From positions 14,583 to 64,733 of the forward strand of contig MU604021.1 of assembly GCA_025201845.1 (NCBI GenBank): 50,151 bases of DNA, read 5' to 3'. The notes beneath the pieces are model-generated. The model was not told where the DNA came from, did not search any database, and saw only the letters and a program-made list of their open reading frames with translations. Source of the DNA: Martensiomyces pterosporus. Lineage: Eukaryota > Kickxellomycota > Kickxellomycetes > Kickxellales > Kickxellaceae. Position 1 is the first letter of the stretch. Each line of letters starts with the position of its first letter. The translations under genes were made by a program, and so were the position numbers. Positions 27,378-36,232 of the stretch are shown here, in pieces.

Positions 27378-27638
27378 CCAGTGTTATGAAAGGATTTGGT
27401 GGCTACATTATACAGTCTGGTATCCTCCAAAAGTAGTGACATTCCTACCTCAGACAAGCGGGCAACCAGGGTCTATCGACTTATGAATGACAATAGAGAG
27501 GAGGGAAGCACTTCATCTGAGCAGGCTCCTCGCTTTTGTCAAGTCGACTCTGTCAAGAGGGGAGCGCAAGGAGTCCCTGGAAGGTTCACCACCCAAGTTA
27601 TCCAGGGCAGATCCTCAGGATACCCCTACGAAGGGTAG
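27189..27638 (+). pseudogene. FunK1 C-terminal region with nonsense codon
   Basis: The frame FDDLESMFYVAVHALL...STPMEQLLDLRL matches the FunK1 C-lobe. It is interrupted by TGA at 27387-27389 and continues in the same frame (KDLVATLYSLVSSKSSD) to a stop at 27638. KDLVATLYSLV resembles the last helix of FunK1 proteins. No start codon context or upstream kinase core is present, since stops occur just before 27174. Confidence 0.6.
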
Positions 27639-28186
27639 GAAATGAGCCCCTATGCTGTGGCAGAACCAAATTTGCCGCCCACCCTCCCTCTGACACTTGT
27701 GGAGCTAGCGGTGCTGTTTTTGCCACGAGCGACGCTGGCTGCTGTCTTAGGTGCTGGTGGTCTGGGCTGCGGGATCTGCATCGCCTGGCTCTCCCAGACA
27801 TAGCTGTGCCATTTCACACCCACTCGCAGTATTATAGTTTAGTACTTTTACGGCTTGGTATGAAATTAATCGTTCTTTTATCTATATACCCACGACGACA
27901 ATCCCTTCCTCAAAGAAACACTCCAGCCAGCCTTACTGGAGTCACCATTTTTTGTATCTAGAAATACTCGAATAGCGCACTATGTGCACGCCATTTCAGC
28001 ACCCACGTTTTTGCAACAGATATGATATAGGCTGAGAGAGTGTTCCCTTTCAAGGGTTCAAGCAACGTGCTTTGGTATCGCTATGTGAGCCAAGTAAGTT
28101 GTAGAGTATACATTCAAACTGATATAGTAGAGGTCGTTATCTTGCATTCTGTGGCATGTTTGGTGGGCATTTATGGCCACAATTTA
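27639..28186. other. Intergenic stretch after FunK1 remnants
   Basis: I see no gene. It is AT-richer than its neighbours and contains the 3' flank of the proline dehydrogenase gene. Confidence 0.4.
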
Positions 28187-29968
28187 TCACGGGGGCATCG
28201 ATGCGGACGACGAGGATGGTGAGCCAGTTCTTTGACGTGCACGTCCGGTCAAGCGGCGCCAAATCTCAGCCATCACCAGTGGCCCTTCCTTAATGATCGA
28301 GCTTGCAACCGCAGAGTTCTCCTGTGCCCGGCGAATAAGGAACGGCATGACCTCATTGAGCGGTCCATACGGCACATACTTGTAGATAGGGAGCCCGTCC
28401 CTGGCCAGTGCATAGCTAACGGCGTCCTGCATGCCCAAAAGCTGGCCAAACATAACGGGCTCGTTGGCAGTGTCAATGCTGAGCTCACGCAGCTGCTGGA
28501 GCACCTTCTCGACCGACTCATGGTTGTGCGAGGCAACAAATAGAGACGGTGGAACAGTGTCTGACTTTTGCGCAGAGGCAATCTCTCCCATGAGCATGCG
28601 AACGCCGCGGTTGTAGTTTGCATCGGTCGCATCCTTAGTGGGGTTGATGGGCGACGGGTAGCCAAGCCCCTCGGCCCTGGCACGTTCCAGTTCCATGTAG
28701 GCGCCACGCACAAGCTTGGCAGCAAAGCGCCAGCCCTCGCGGGCAGCGCGCTCATAGTCGTCGGTCATGCGCTGGTACGAGTCGGCACGGTACATCTGGT
28801 AGGTGTTGTACACAAGGGTCTTGCTGCCCTGCGACGTTATCGAGTTGAACTCGCGCTGCATCACCAGCGCAACATGGTCGATCATGGGCTGGAAGTACGT
28901 GTGTTCGGCATCCACAAAGACACGGACGCTGCTCTCACTTGCTTGCTCGAATAGGGCACGCAGGCGCGAGATGAGGCGCTCATACTCCTCGATGTCAGAC
29001 TCTGTTGCACCGTAGGAGCTTGACTCTGAAGAGCGGAGGTAGAGAGGACGGGCTAGCGGGTTGTCCAAGCCGAGAGCCATCTGTATGTCGACCCAGTCAA
29101 CAAGACCGTCGTTGTTTGTGTCGACCATCGAGTATATGCCGCTGGGAGACGAGACACGGTTGCTGCCGGGCATGGCAGGGAGAACCGCCTGCTTGAACTG
29201 CGCGAAATCAATACGACCATTCACGTCGTGGCTGGCCGTGTCAAATGCCTCGCGCAAGGGCGTGTAGGGCATCGATAGGCGGTAGAGCACCTCGGGGTCG
29301 GCAAGACTGGTGACCTTGATGGCGGCTATGGCGCCTGGCACTTGGGCAGCCATGTGGAGGCTGTGGAGATACTCTTTGGCAAGGGAATCGGCTCTCACAT
29401 TGGCCTGAGCACGGCGTGCGGAAATATCCGTGCTTGCTGTGTGCTGGTCATTGAGGTCGGCTTCGGCAGAGAACCCGACTAGTGACCCGATGCCGCTGCC
29501 CTTGAGGTGGCGCATGGCTTGGACTATCTCGCGCTCTTGTTCGCCGGCACAGAACCAAGCGAAGAAGGTGCGACGGATGACATGGTTGCTTAGCCAAGAC
29601 AGGTGCAGCCTCTCAAATGTCGTGAGAATGCTTGGTGCAGCTCGTACCAGTCGCTGGCTACCACAGACACGATAGACAGCCCAGAGCGTCAGCAGCTCGG
29701 AGAAGCTCCGCTGGCAGAGGGCAAGGGATGGATCTGGCCGCAGCAGTGGCCCGTTGTTGCCGCTGGAATTTGAGGCTGATGCCTGCGTGTCCTTTTGCTG
29801 AACAGCAGTGGTTTGGCGCGAGGCTGAGATGCATCTGACGCCCAAAGGCGTGAGCCGGCTGGGCGTGAATGCCCCAGAAACACGCGCGTGGATGAAAGAG
29901 CGGCGCATCTGGCTAAGATACAGAGCTGCTAGAGGCCCCCTGTGCTTGGAGAACCTATTGGCAAGCAT
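28187..29968 (-). CDS. PUT1: Mitochondrial proline dehydrogenase with EF-hand
   Basis: 593 residues from the preferred ATG at 29968. FAD-dependent oxidation of proline to pyrroline-5-carboxylate in the mitochondrial matrix is the family function. The N-terminus (MLANRFSKHRG...) is basic, Ser/Arg-rich and free of acidic residues, fitting a presequence. Conserved barrel motifs follow: FVDAEHTYFQP (about 352), KLVRGAYMELERARA (about 414), DANYNRGV, SHNHESV (about 478), and YVPYGPLNEVMPFLIRRAQEN at the C-terminus. Between the N-lobe and the barrel lies a paired EF-hand-like insert: DTNNDGLVDWVDI (about 281-293) has all Ca-ligand positions, while the preceding DVNGRIDFAQF is degenerate. The open frame extends to 30310, but that extension crosses a poly-Lys (poly-T) tract and an ATATAATAT promoter element near 30080, so the shorter start is preferred. 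Confidence 0.9.
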   Translation of the reverse strand: MLANRFSKHRGPLAALYLSQMRRSFIHARVSGAFTPSRLTPLGVRCISASRQTTAVQQKDTQASASNSSGNNGPLLRPDPSLALCQRSFSELLTLWAVYRVCGSQRLVRAAPSILTTFERLHLSWLSNHVIRRTFFAWFCAGEQEREIVQAMRHLKGSGIGSLVGFSAEADLNDQHTASTDISARRAQANVRADSLAKEYLHSLHMAAQVPGAIAAIKVTSLADPEVLYRLSMPYTPLREAFDTASHDVNGRIDFAQFKQAVLPAMPGSNRVSSPSGIYSMVDTNNDGLVDWVDIQMALGLDNPLARPLYLRSSESSSYGATESDIEEYERLISRLRALFEQASESSVRVFVDAEHTYFQPMIDHVALVMQREFNSITSQGSKTLVYNTYQMYRADSYQRMTDDYERAAREGWRFAAKLVRGAYMELERARAEGLGYPSPINPTKDATDANYNRGVRMLMGEIASAQKSDTVPPSLFVASHNHESVEKVLQQLRELSIDTANEPVMFGQLLGMQDAVSYALARDGLPIYKYVPYGPLNEVMPFLIRRAQENSAVASSIIKEGPLVMAEIWRRLTGRARQRTGSPSSSSASMPP

Positions 29969-31429
29969 TGAGCCACACAAGAAACGAACAGTTGCTGTTG
30001 AAAAATAGGAATAAAATGTCAACTGAATGGGTGGAAGCGGAGAAGGTACGCTCATAGCTGGTGTGTTTCCCACGACGCATATTATATGCAACATGTCCTT
30101 GCTAGAGGGAGGCCTGCTTGAACGTAGCATATTCCATTGCGAAGAACGTGAGTTGGTGTGCCATTGCATAGAATCGACAATCAGCATATACAGTCTGACT
30201 GCCACCGTGCACAACAAAGGCGATTCTTGGTGACGTTTTTTTTTTTTTTTTTTGGCACGGGCACTGTCACGCGCACACAGCCGCGGCAGCAAGCATCTAA
30301 CTAGACTCATAGGTGCAGGATCATGGCAGATTGACGGATTTATTTATTATGAGGCACAGCATGTAGCGACCACATTCAAGGGCAGTTTCCCTCAGTCCCC
30401 AAGTAGACGCTGAAGTTGCACATGTTTTCCGCTTCATCCACACCGCACCAGCATGCATTGTGTGCATCTTTACAACGCTTCATGCTGCCTAGGATACCCT
30501 CAGAAGGTTCTTTCTGGAACTGCGTCTGCGCAAAAACATGGTGGGTGAATACGACTTGGAAGCAGTAATTGCCGATTGAGCAAGAATTAGAGTTTCGCCG
30601 AATAGTCTACTCGATTTGCAGAGCAGTAGGTCCCTAAAGCCGCCCGGGAGGTAGTTTGTGTTTATCCCCGGCAGGAGCACACGGGCAAACTATGCACCTG
30701 TTGTCGGGCAACGTTGCTGTTGTCTGCAAGGAGTTTGGGGGGGGGCTACACGATGAAACAAGCAAAAGGCGTACTAGGAGCACGCAACATGATCACTGCA
30801 CATGCAGCCGCTGCGTGCATGTAGCTGTGCACCAACTCGCCATCGTCTAGGCAATGCCTGCTTTGCAGAGACATGTGGGGATACCGGCATTCCAGCAAGA
30901 AGTGGCGGGGCAATTTGGACACACTCGCTTCAACACCACACGATTCTGCCCTGTTTAGCGGCTTGCAGGGGATGCTGCATCTTGTGATTCCAGGCATTGC
31001 ATAAAGGGAAGTTGGGGAGGGGTGCTGAGGGGTGGCATGCCTTCAGCCCTCCTGTGTTTCCCTGTCCGTCCATGTCACGCATATATTGCCATCGTCCAAT
31101 GCTGTCACCGACAATGAGTAGCCACCCTGTCAGTTGGCACAGGCGAAAGACACCCCATGCTTGGCTCGTGTAAATGCCCTTTGGCACCTTATCCTGGCCA
31201 TCAGCTCCGCCGCTGATTTCCTATCTTCACCCCCTTCCGCCCTCCCACCTTGATACGCCCTCTCCCTTCTTTCTATGTGACAAATAATTCCTTTTATATT
31301 TATTCATTGCCTCACTATATATTCTTTTGTTTTGAAATATAGCTTCTCCATATATACCTATGTGTATATGCGACTTTTCCACATAGCAGGCTTAAAGGTC
31401 AAATAACACGCTACACCACTTGCTACACA
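29969..31429. other. Divergent intergenic region
   Basis: It holds the promoters of proline dehydrogenase (minus) and the Q/P-rich gene (plus, with TTTATATTTATTC near 31294). A T-run of about 18 bases sits at 30237-30254. A minus-strand GTG-started frame at 30930-31187 contains LLIVGDSIGRWQ, weakly like GDSL/PC-esterase block I, but nothing else supports it. Confidence 0.4.
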
Positions 31430-33487
31430 ATGGCACAACGGCGGCCTCGTAACTCGCCATATGCGCACAACTACAGCTACCATGGTATGCAGAATGTCAG
31501 CACCATCAGCGAGGACGTCCCCACCGTCTTTTCCGAGTCTGTCGTACCCAACCAAAGTGCAGTACCAGCACAGCAGCAACAGCCGCAGCCGCAGCCGCAG
31601 CAACCGCAGACACAGCAACGGCCTCAGCTAGGAAACAGCATCAGCTCTGACGCGCAGAGCATAGCGTCTGGTGTCAGTGGTACCACGATTAACAGCAGCA
31701 CAGCGGCTCCAGGACAGGCAGGAGGTACAAACCCACAGAGGTACCCGCAGTACAACAACGCGTTCTCGGAAGCTGGTGGTGGAAACAGCACCATGCCACG
31801 CCCCCCTGCGAACAGCAATGGGCCCAATATCAGTGCTGGAAACCAAGGCCGGCTACAAAGACCGCCTCCGTACTCACAGGCTGCCTGGAACCCGAATCCA
31901 CAACCACCGCCGCAATACATGCCGTTCCCTGGCGGTGACCATGCTGGTCCTGTGCCGTCAAGTGCCGGGTCTGCATATGGCGGCTATATATCATATGGCG
32001 CGCAGCAGCAGCAGCAGCAGCGCCCAGATAGCATGGAGATGCCAAGACCCCGTCCACCGCCTTCACAGAGCTACCCGCAGTCATCCCTACGGCCAGCCTC
32101 GCAACCAAGACCATCGGCACCAGCTACACAACAGCAACAGCAGCCGCCGCCGCAGCAGCCGCCACCGTATAGCAACAGCCGCCCTCACCCACCTCCGCCG
32201 CTGTACAATAACCAGAGCAACCATGGTGGCGGCTCAGGGCACAGTGAGAGCAACAGCGAGTCTGACAGCGGAAGCTACGTAACCTCGTCTCATGTTACAG
32301 CATATACAAGCAGACCCCCGAAAGAGTACAGCTTCCTCAACAGTCTTAAGGACAGCATCAAGAAAATCGAATACCTAGAGCTGCTCCCAATCGTTGGAGC
32401 CGTGGGCGCTAGCATGTACCACTCTTATAAGCACCGTAAGAGCGATTCGCATGTGCCATACAAGGAGCCGACGTGGCTGAATTACCTCAACAGTGCCATG
32501 TTTATACGCATGGCCTTTGAATTTATCAATCAGAACCGCAACGGCAGCGGCGGAGGCTCCGCGAGACCGAGTGGGTCAGCTCGGCCAGGCAGCAGCAGTA
32601 GCAATGGCGGTGGCGGATTCCCCTGGGCAGCAATATTGGGCGCAGCAATGGGCGCCAACCGCCCACCCCCTTCTGGGATGGCCAATATGTTTGGGCATCC
32701 TGGTGCATACGGCCAATATCAGACACCGCCATATGGCCCTGACACCACCACAAACGTCCTCAACAAGATCATGGGTGGTCTGTTCAAGAAAGTGGGGGGC
32801 ACTCGCGACCTCAACCAGCAAGGCCAAGGTGGTGCAACCAACGACGACGACGACGACGATTTAGGCGAATTCGACGACAGCTTTGCGGTACAGAGGCATG
32901 CTGCTGAGCACCACTACACACTGGTATATGTGAATGGCATGGATCTACGCCTTGCGAATGCACAAACAATGGGCGGCGCAGGAGCGATAAAGGCGTTGAG
33001 AAGCGAGAAGGAAATCCAGCAGCAGTTCCGCAATTCCGGTATTGACATGCCCTTGGGCATGCAGCCAGAACACATGGTTCTAGGTGTGGCGATGTCGGAG
33101 GTGGGCGGGCTGCTGGAGCAGAAGGCTGCTTTGGGTCCGATGCCTCCTGATGAAACGCTGGAGAGCGTGGCGAAAATTGCGTTGGCCACGATCATCAAGA
33201 TTAAGATCGATGAAGAAGCTGCTGCTGCTTCCGCCACCCACCACCACCAGCCACAGCCAGCTGGTGTCGCGAACGACGCCTATGATTATTATCCCCAGCA
33301 GCAACAAGGGCAAGCGCAGCAAGGGCAAGAGCAACAAGAGCAACAAGAGCAGCGGCAACAGAGTAGGCAGCGTCGTGGTCGGTCGCGCCATAGTCGTAGC
33401 GGCCGTCATTCGTCATCCACCAGCCATTCGTCGTCACAAAGGAGCGAACCGTCCGCTCAGCGGAAGAGCAACACATACTCGCATTAA
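31430..33487 (+). CDS. Q/P-rich protein of unknown function
   Basis: 685 residues, intronless. Residues about 45-285 are low complexity, rich in Gln, Pro, Ser, Asn and Tyr with several poly-Gln runs, of prion-like composition. A folded-looking segment (about 298-370) reads EYSFLNSLKDSIKKIEYLELLPIVGAVGAS and continues with MYHSYKHRK and WLNYLNSAMFIRMAFEFI; it is amphipathic or membrane-associating. A Gly/Ser linker is followed by a poly-Asp stretch (about 471-479). A second ordered region (about 490-600) contains HHYTLVYVNGMDLRLANA and a helical EVGGLLEQKAALG. The tail is Gln-rich and then Arg/Ser-rich. I recognise no named domain. The two ordered islands between disordered arms suggest a condensate-forming adaptor, but that is inference. 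Confidence 0.75.
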   Translation: MAQRRPRNSPYAHNYSYHGMQNVSTISEDVPTVFSESVVPNQSAVPAQQQQPQPQPQQPQTQQRPQLGNSISSDAQSIASGVSGTTINSSTAAPGQAGGTNPQRYPQYNNAFSEAGGGNSTMPRPPANSNGPNISAGNQGRLQRPPPYSQAAWNPNPQPPPQYMPFPGGDHAGPVPSSAGSAYGGYISYGAQQQQQQRPDSMEMPRPRPPPSQSYPQSSLRPASQPRPSAPATQQQQQPPPQQPPPYSNSRPHPPPPLYNNQSNHGGGSGHSESNSESDSGSYVTSSHVTAYTSRPPKEYSFLNSLKDSIKKIEYLELLPIVGAVGASMYHSYKHRKSDSHVPYKEPTWLNYLNSAMFIRMAFEFINQNRNGSGGGSARPSGSARPGSSSSNGGGGFPWAAILGAAMGANRPPPSGMANMFGHPGAYGQYQTPPYGPDTTTNVLNKIMGGLFKKVGGTRDLNQQGQGGATNDDDDDDLGEFDDSFAVQRHAAEHHYTLVYVNGMDLRLANAQTMGGAGAIKALRSEKEIQQQFRNSGIDMPLGMQPEHMVLGVAMSEVGGLLEQKAALGPMPPDETLESVAKIALATIIKIKIDEEAAAASATHHHQPQPAGVANDAYDYYPQQQQGQAQQGQEQQEQQEQRQQSRQRRGRSRHSRSGRHSSSTSHSSSQRSEPSAQRKSNTYSH

Positions 33488-33722
33488 GCAGCCCCTCAGT
33501 GATCTGCTGTTGCTATTGTCGGCGCCATGCATCGCGATGCCACCAGCAAAGATAAATGCCAGCCTGCTTGCTTTGTGCAAACGCACTAAACAATACAAAA
33601 GTGATGTGCATGCGCTGTGGCAGATGGAAAAGGAGCATGCTTGGTGTGCACAACAATAAAGAAGAAAACAGGAGGGGGTGGAATTTCAACAGGCGACAGA
33701 ATTGCAGTAAAAAGGCTACAGC

Positions 33723-34175
33723 TCAATCCTCAAGCGTAATCGCTGCAGCTTGTGGCTCAGGAGGCGGCGGAGGCACAACGTCCTTCCTACAAGAGGGGCA
33801 TATAGCGTTGGTGCAAAACCAGGGGTCAATGCACTGTACGTGGAAACAATGGCTGCACTGCAAAGTCCTGACGCACTGTCCCGTTGAAATCTCCTCCAGA
33901 CACACCGAGCATTCAGCTGGCTCCCTGCCGGGGTGTGCGCGGAATGGCTCTGCTGGCGCCACCAGCTCAATTTCATCTTGCGACATCACCCTGATTGGCG
34001 ACTTGCGCCGCTCCCGCGCAGACAGCGGGGGCGGCGGTCGCCATCTGCGGACGCGCAGGTGTGGGCGTAGCTCGACGTGAAAGAAGTAGAAAAAGAGCGC
34101 GGTGGCGAAGAAGAACACGCACACGAAGCCGGCGCCTATCGAGGCCTTTATCACAACCGATGTGTCGGATGCCAT
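33723..34175 (-). CDS. Single-pass membrane RING-H2 protein
   Basis: 150 residues from the first ATG at 34175; the frame is open to 34232 but has no earlier ATG. One hydrophobic helix (about 11-34, with FVCVFFFATALFFYFF) is followed by a basic, proline-rich linker. The C-terminal RING-H2 finger (about 88-129) has all eight ligands: CSVC, CSHCFHVQC in C-x-H-x2-H-x2-C order, and CPSC. The DPWF before the last pair gives the Trp typical of E2-binding RING-H2 domains. This ATL-like layout points to a membrane ubiquitin ligase acting in the endomembrane system. Substrates are unknown. The acidic tail ends ITLED. Its 3' end is convergent with the Q/P-rich gene. Confidence 0.87.
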   Translation of the reverse strand: MASDTSVVIKASIGAGFVCVFFFATALFFYFFHVELRPHLRVRRWRPPPPLSARERRKSPIRVMSQDEIELVAPAEPFRAHPGREPAECSVCLEEISTGQCVRTLQCSHCFHVQCIDPWFCTNAICPSCRKDVVPPPPPEPQAAAITLED

Positions 34176-34769
34176 GTCTCCCGCACTATTATCTTCGACG
34201 ACAGCTGTAGGTTCCTTGCCGAGTAGATACAATAAGCGTGCTCAGGGCAGTAAACGCATTATAATAGCTGTATTATTCGTTTGGAGAGGAGGGACGGTGA
34301 ATAGCGAAAGAGGGAGAGGGGGCTCTCCCTGGACAGCTTTTTTGCCGAGGCGCAGAGCATGCACACGGCACAGGGCCAGTTCACATGTACCCATTGTCCT
34401 GGCCGTGTAGTGTGTGTGTGAATTTGAGGCTGCTGGCATGCGCCACAGCCCGAGGGAAAGCTCAGAGATCGCTGAATGCGAGTTTCAGTTTCATCCTCTC
34501 ACCAATCCAAGTGGGGGCTCCCTTGCTTCCCACCAAAACGCAGTTGCTCTTTTGGAGTAGCGTCCTCCTCTTCCGGCGAGCAGTAGGCAGCAAGGAGGCC
34601 TGCTCCGTCGATTGAAGATCCTCTTTCCCACGCGCCCTACTCAAAAAAACTCATGTTCTCGGCAGGGCGTTCGGCATCTGGTGGATGCGGAAGCGTGCTC
34701 ATTGCGTCGAAGCACCCAATATGGCTGGCATGAGGAGCAAGGCAGCCGCTGCTGCAGCTAAGGCAGTAA
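34176..34769. other. Upstream region of the RING-H2 gene
   Basis: No gene. A minus-strand TATTATAATG near 34259 is a likely promoter element for the RING-H2 gene. Frames of 60-75 codons here carry no features. Confidence 0.4.
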
Positions 34770-35034
34770 TGTTGCGCTGCAAGCGGGTTTGACGATGCAG
34801 TCGGGATTCCGGAAGGGTGCATAGCTGAGAAGTGGATATTTGTCAGCATGTGCACCGTTACGTACGATGGATGTTGTGATTCATGGCGGACTTAATGCCA
34901 TTTAGGTAGAGTTCTGAGTAGAACAACCCAAAAGCCGTATTACAAATCCAATATGCCTCGAGTCGTCTTCCCAGGCTGACACGGGTATATGACGAAGCCA
35001 TTGAATATGGAAGGATCCCTGTTATGGCATGACA
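34770..35034 (-). repeat. LTR, M-type copy 2 (internally deleted)
   Basis: Minus-strand TGTCATGCCATAACAGG...GCGCAACA, 265 bp. Against the copy at 35097-35489 it lacks about 130 bp that include the TATA box. It keeps the gag N-terminal codons MHPSGIPTA (ATG at 34822). GTAA occurs directly on both sides and is a probable 4-bp target duplication (5 bp if the shared T is counted). Confidence 0.8.
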
Positions 35035-35096
35035 GTAATAATCAATCTGCAAGTGCTGATCTCTATGCTCGTGTATGTATCAGAAATCCCCGGGAA

Positions 35097-35489
35097 TGTA
35101 GTGCTGCAAGCGGGTTTGCCGGTGCAGTCGGGATTTCGGAAGGGTGCATAGTTGAGGGTTGAAGAGTTTGGATATATTGAAACTGGTGATTTGAGCAGTT
35201 GAACTACTTGATTGTTGGATGATAATATGTTGAGAGAACCAGCTCAGGCTATGCCTTTTATACTGATCCTCGGAATAGACGAGAAATAAACATTTGTCAG
35301 CATATGCACCGTTATGTACGGTGGATGTTGCGATTCATGGCGGACTTGACACCATTTAAGGTGGAGTTCTTGGTAGAACATCCATAGAGCCGTATTACAA
35401 ATCCAATACGCCGCGAACTATCTTTCCAAGTTGACACGGGTATATGACGAAGCCATTGAATATGGAAGGATCCCTGTTACGGCATGACA
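35097..35489 (-). repeat. Solo LTR, M-type copy 3, 25 bp from tRNA-Ala
   Basis: A 393-bp element, TGTCATGCCGTAAC...GCAGCACTACA on the minus strand, with TG...CA ends, a TATAAAA box (near 35257), and an ATG (35149) opening the gag codons MHPSEIPTAPANPLAA. GGAA flanks both ends. The same flanks occur joined, with a single GGAA and no LTR, right of the N gap (near 35937), which defines both ends of the insertion. It sits 25 bp 5' of tRNA-Ala. Confidence 0.88.
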
Positions 35490-35791
35490 GGAATCAGAAG
35501 AACACGACAGATCTGGGGATCTAGCTCAATCGGTAGAGCACTAGCTTTGCATGTTAGAGGCACGGGGATCGAAACCCCGGATCTCCACTTCTTTTTTGCT
35601 CCTCCCCGCGGCACGGCTCGCGCATTTTTATTTTGCCAGCCGAGTCGCCGAGCTGCCAGCCCCTGCCTGGAATTACAGTAATTGAGCAGAAAGGGACTGC
35701 CAGACGCAGCGGACGCCCTTGCTCTTCTACTCCATTTCCCTTTTATCTGGTCCAATCATACCTTTTTTTTTTTTTTGAAAATGTCGGCGAA
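35490..35791 (+). repeat. Left copy of the tRNA-Ala/TIM8 segment
   Basis: From the LTR flank through tRNA-Ala to the first 11 bases of the TIM8 coding sequence (ATG at 35781), nearly identical to 35937-36232. It differs in homopolymer lengths (T14 versus T7 just before the TIM8 ATG). It ends at the N gap, so TIM8 is cut off here. It is probably the other allele or an assembly duplicate. Confidence 0.85.
35515..35587 (+). tRNA. tRNA-Ala (anticodon TGC), left copy
   Basis: A 73-nt cloverleaf. Acceptor GGGGATC pairs with GATCTCC, including the G3:U70 wobble that identifies alanine tRNA, and the discriminator is A. Anticodon stem CTAGC/GTTAG has loop TTTGCAT, anticodon TGC. T arm CGGGG/CCCCG. 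Identical to the copy at 35962-36034. Confidence 0.95.
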
Positions 35792-35846
35792 NNNNNNNNN
35801 NNNNNNNNNNNNNNNNNNNNNNNNNNNNNNNNNNNNNNNNNNNNNN
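35792..35846. other. Assembly gap (55 N)
   Basis: A run of 55 N. Sequence on the right repeats sequence already present on the left (from 35003 and from 35490), so the two edges do not represent simple neighbouring DNA. Confidence 0.99.
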
Positions 35847-35878
35847 GAATATGGAAGGATCCCTGTTATGGCATGACA
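35847..35878 (-). repeat. LTR end fragment right of the gap
   Basis: 32 bp identical to 35003-35034, the 5' end of M-type copy 2 (minus strand TGTCATGCCATAACAGG), cut by the gap. The 58 bp after it match the flank at 35035-35092. Confidence 0.85.
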
Positions 35879-35936
35879 GTAATAATCAATCTGCAAGTGC
35901 TGATCTCTATGCTCGTGTATGTATCAGAAATCCCCG

Positions 35937-36232
35937 GGAATCAGAAGAACACGACAGATCTGGGGATCTAGCTCAATCGGTAGAGCACTAGCTTTGCATG
36001 TTAGAGGCACGGGGATCGAAACCCCGGATCTCCACTTCTTTTTTTGCTCCTCCCCGCGGCACGGCTCGCGCATTTTTATTTTGCCAGCCGAGTCGCCGAG
36101 CTGCCAGCCCCTGCCTGGAATTACAGTAATTGAGCAGAAAGGGACTGCCAGACGCAGCGGACGCCCTTGCTCTTCTACTCCATTTCCCTTTTATCTGGTC
36201 CAATCATACCTTTTTTTGAAAATGTCGGCGAA
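35937..36232 (+). repeat. Right copy of the tRNA-Ala/TIM8 segment (empty site)
   Basis: It repeats 35492-35791 but is preceded directly by CCCCGGGAATCAGAAG, the uninterrupted pre-insertion site of the LTR at 35097-35489. It continues into the complete TIM8 gene. Confidence 0.85.
35962..36034 (+). tRNA. tRNA-Ala (anticodon TGC), right copy
   Basis: Same 73-nt sequence as the copy at 35515. The two may be one genomic locus shown twice because of the gap. Confidence 0.93.

Noticed and set aside
29969..30310. N-terminal extension of proline dehydrog­enase
   Set aside because: The extension crosses a T-run read as poly-Lys and a likely TATA element. The shorter start gives a proper mitochondrial presequence.
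30930..31187. Minus-strand frame with LLIVGDSIGRWQ, like a GDSL/PC-esterase first block
   Set aside because: Only one short block matches, the start is GTG, and no later catalytic Ser/Asp/His blocks are found.
35633..35971. Open frame crossing the N gap
   Set aside because: It exists only because N codons do not stop translation. The left part is tRNA-Ala flank and the right part is LTR flank.
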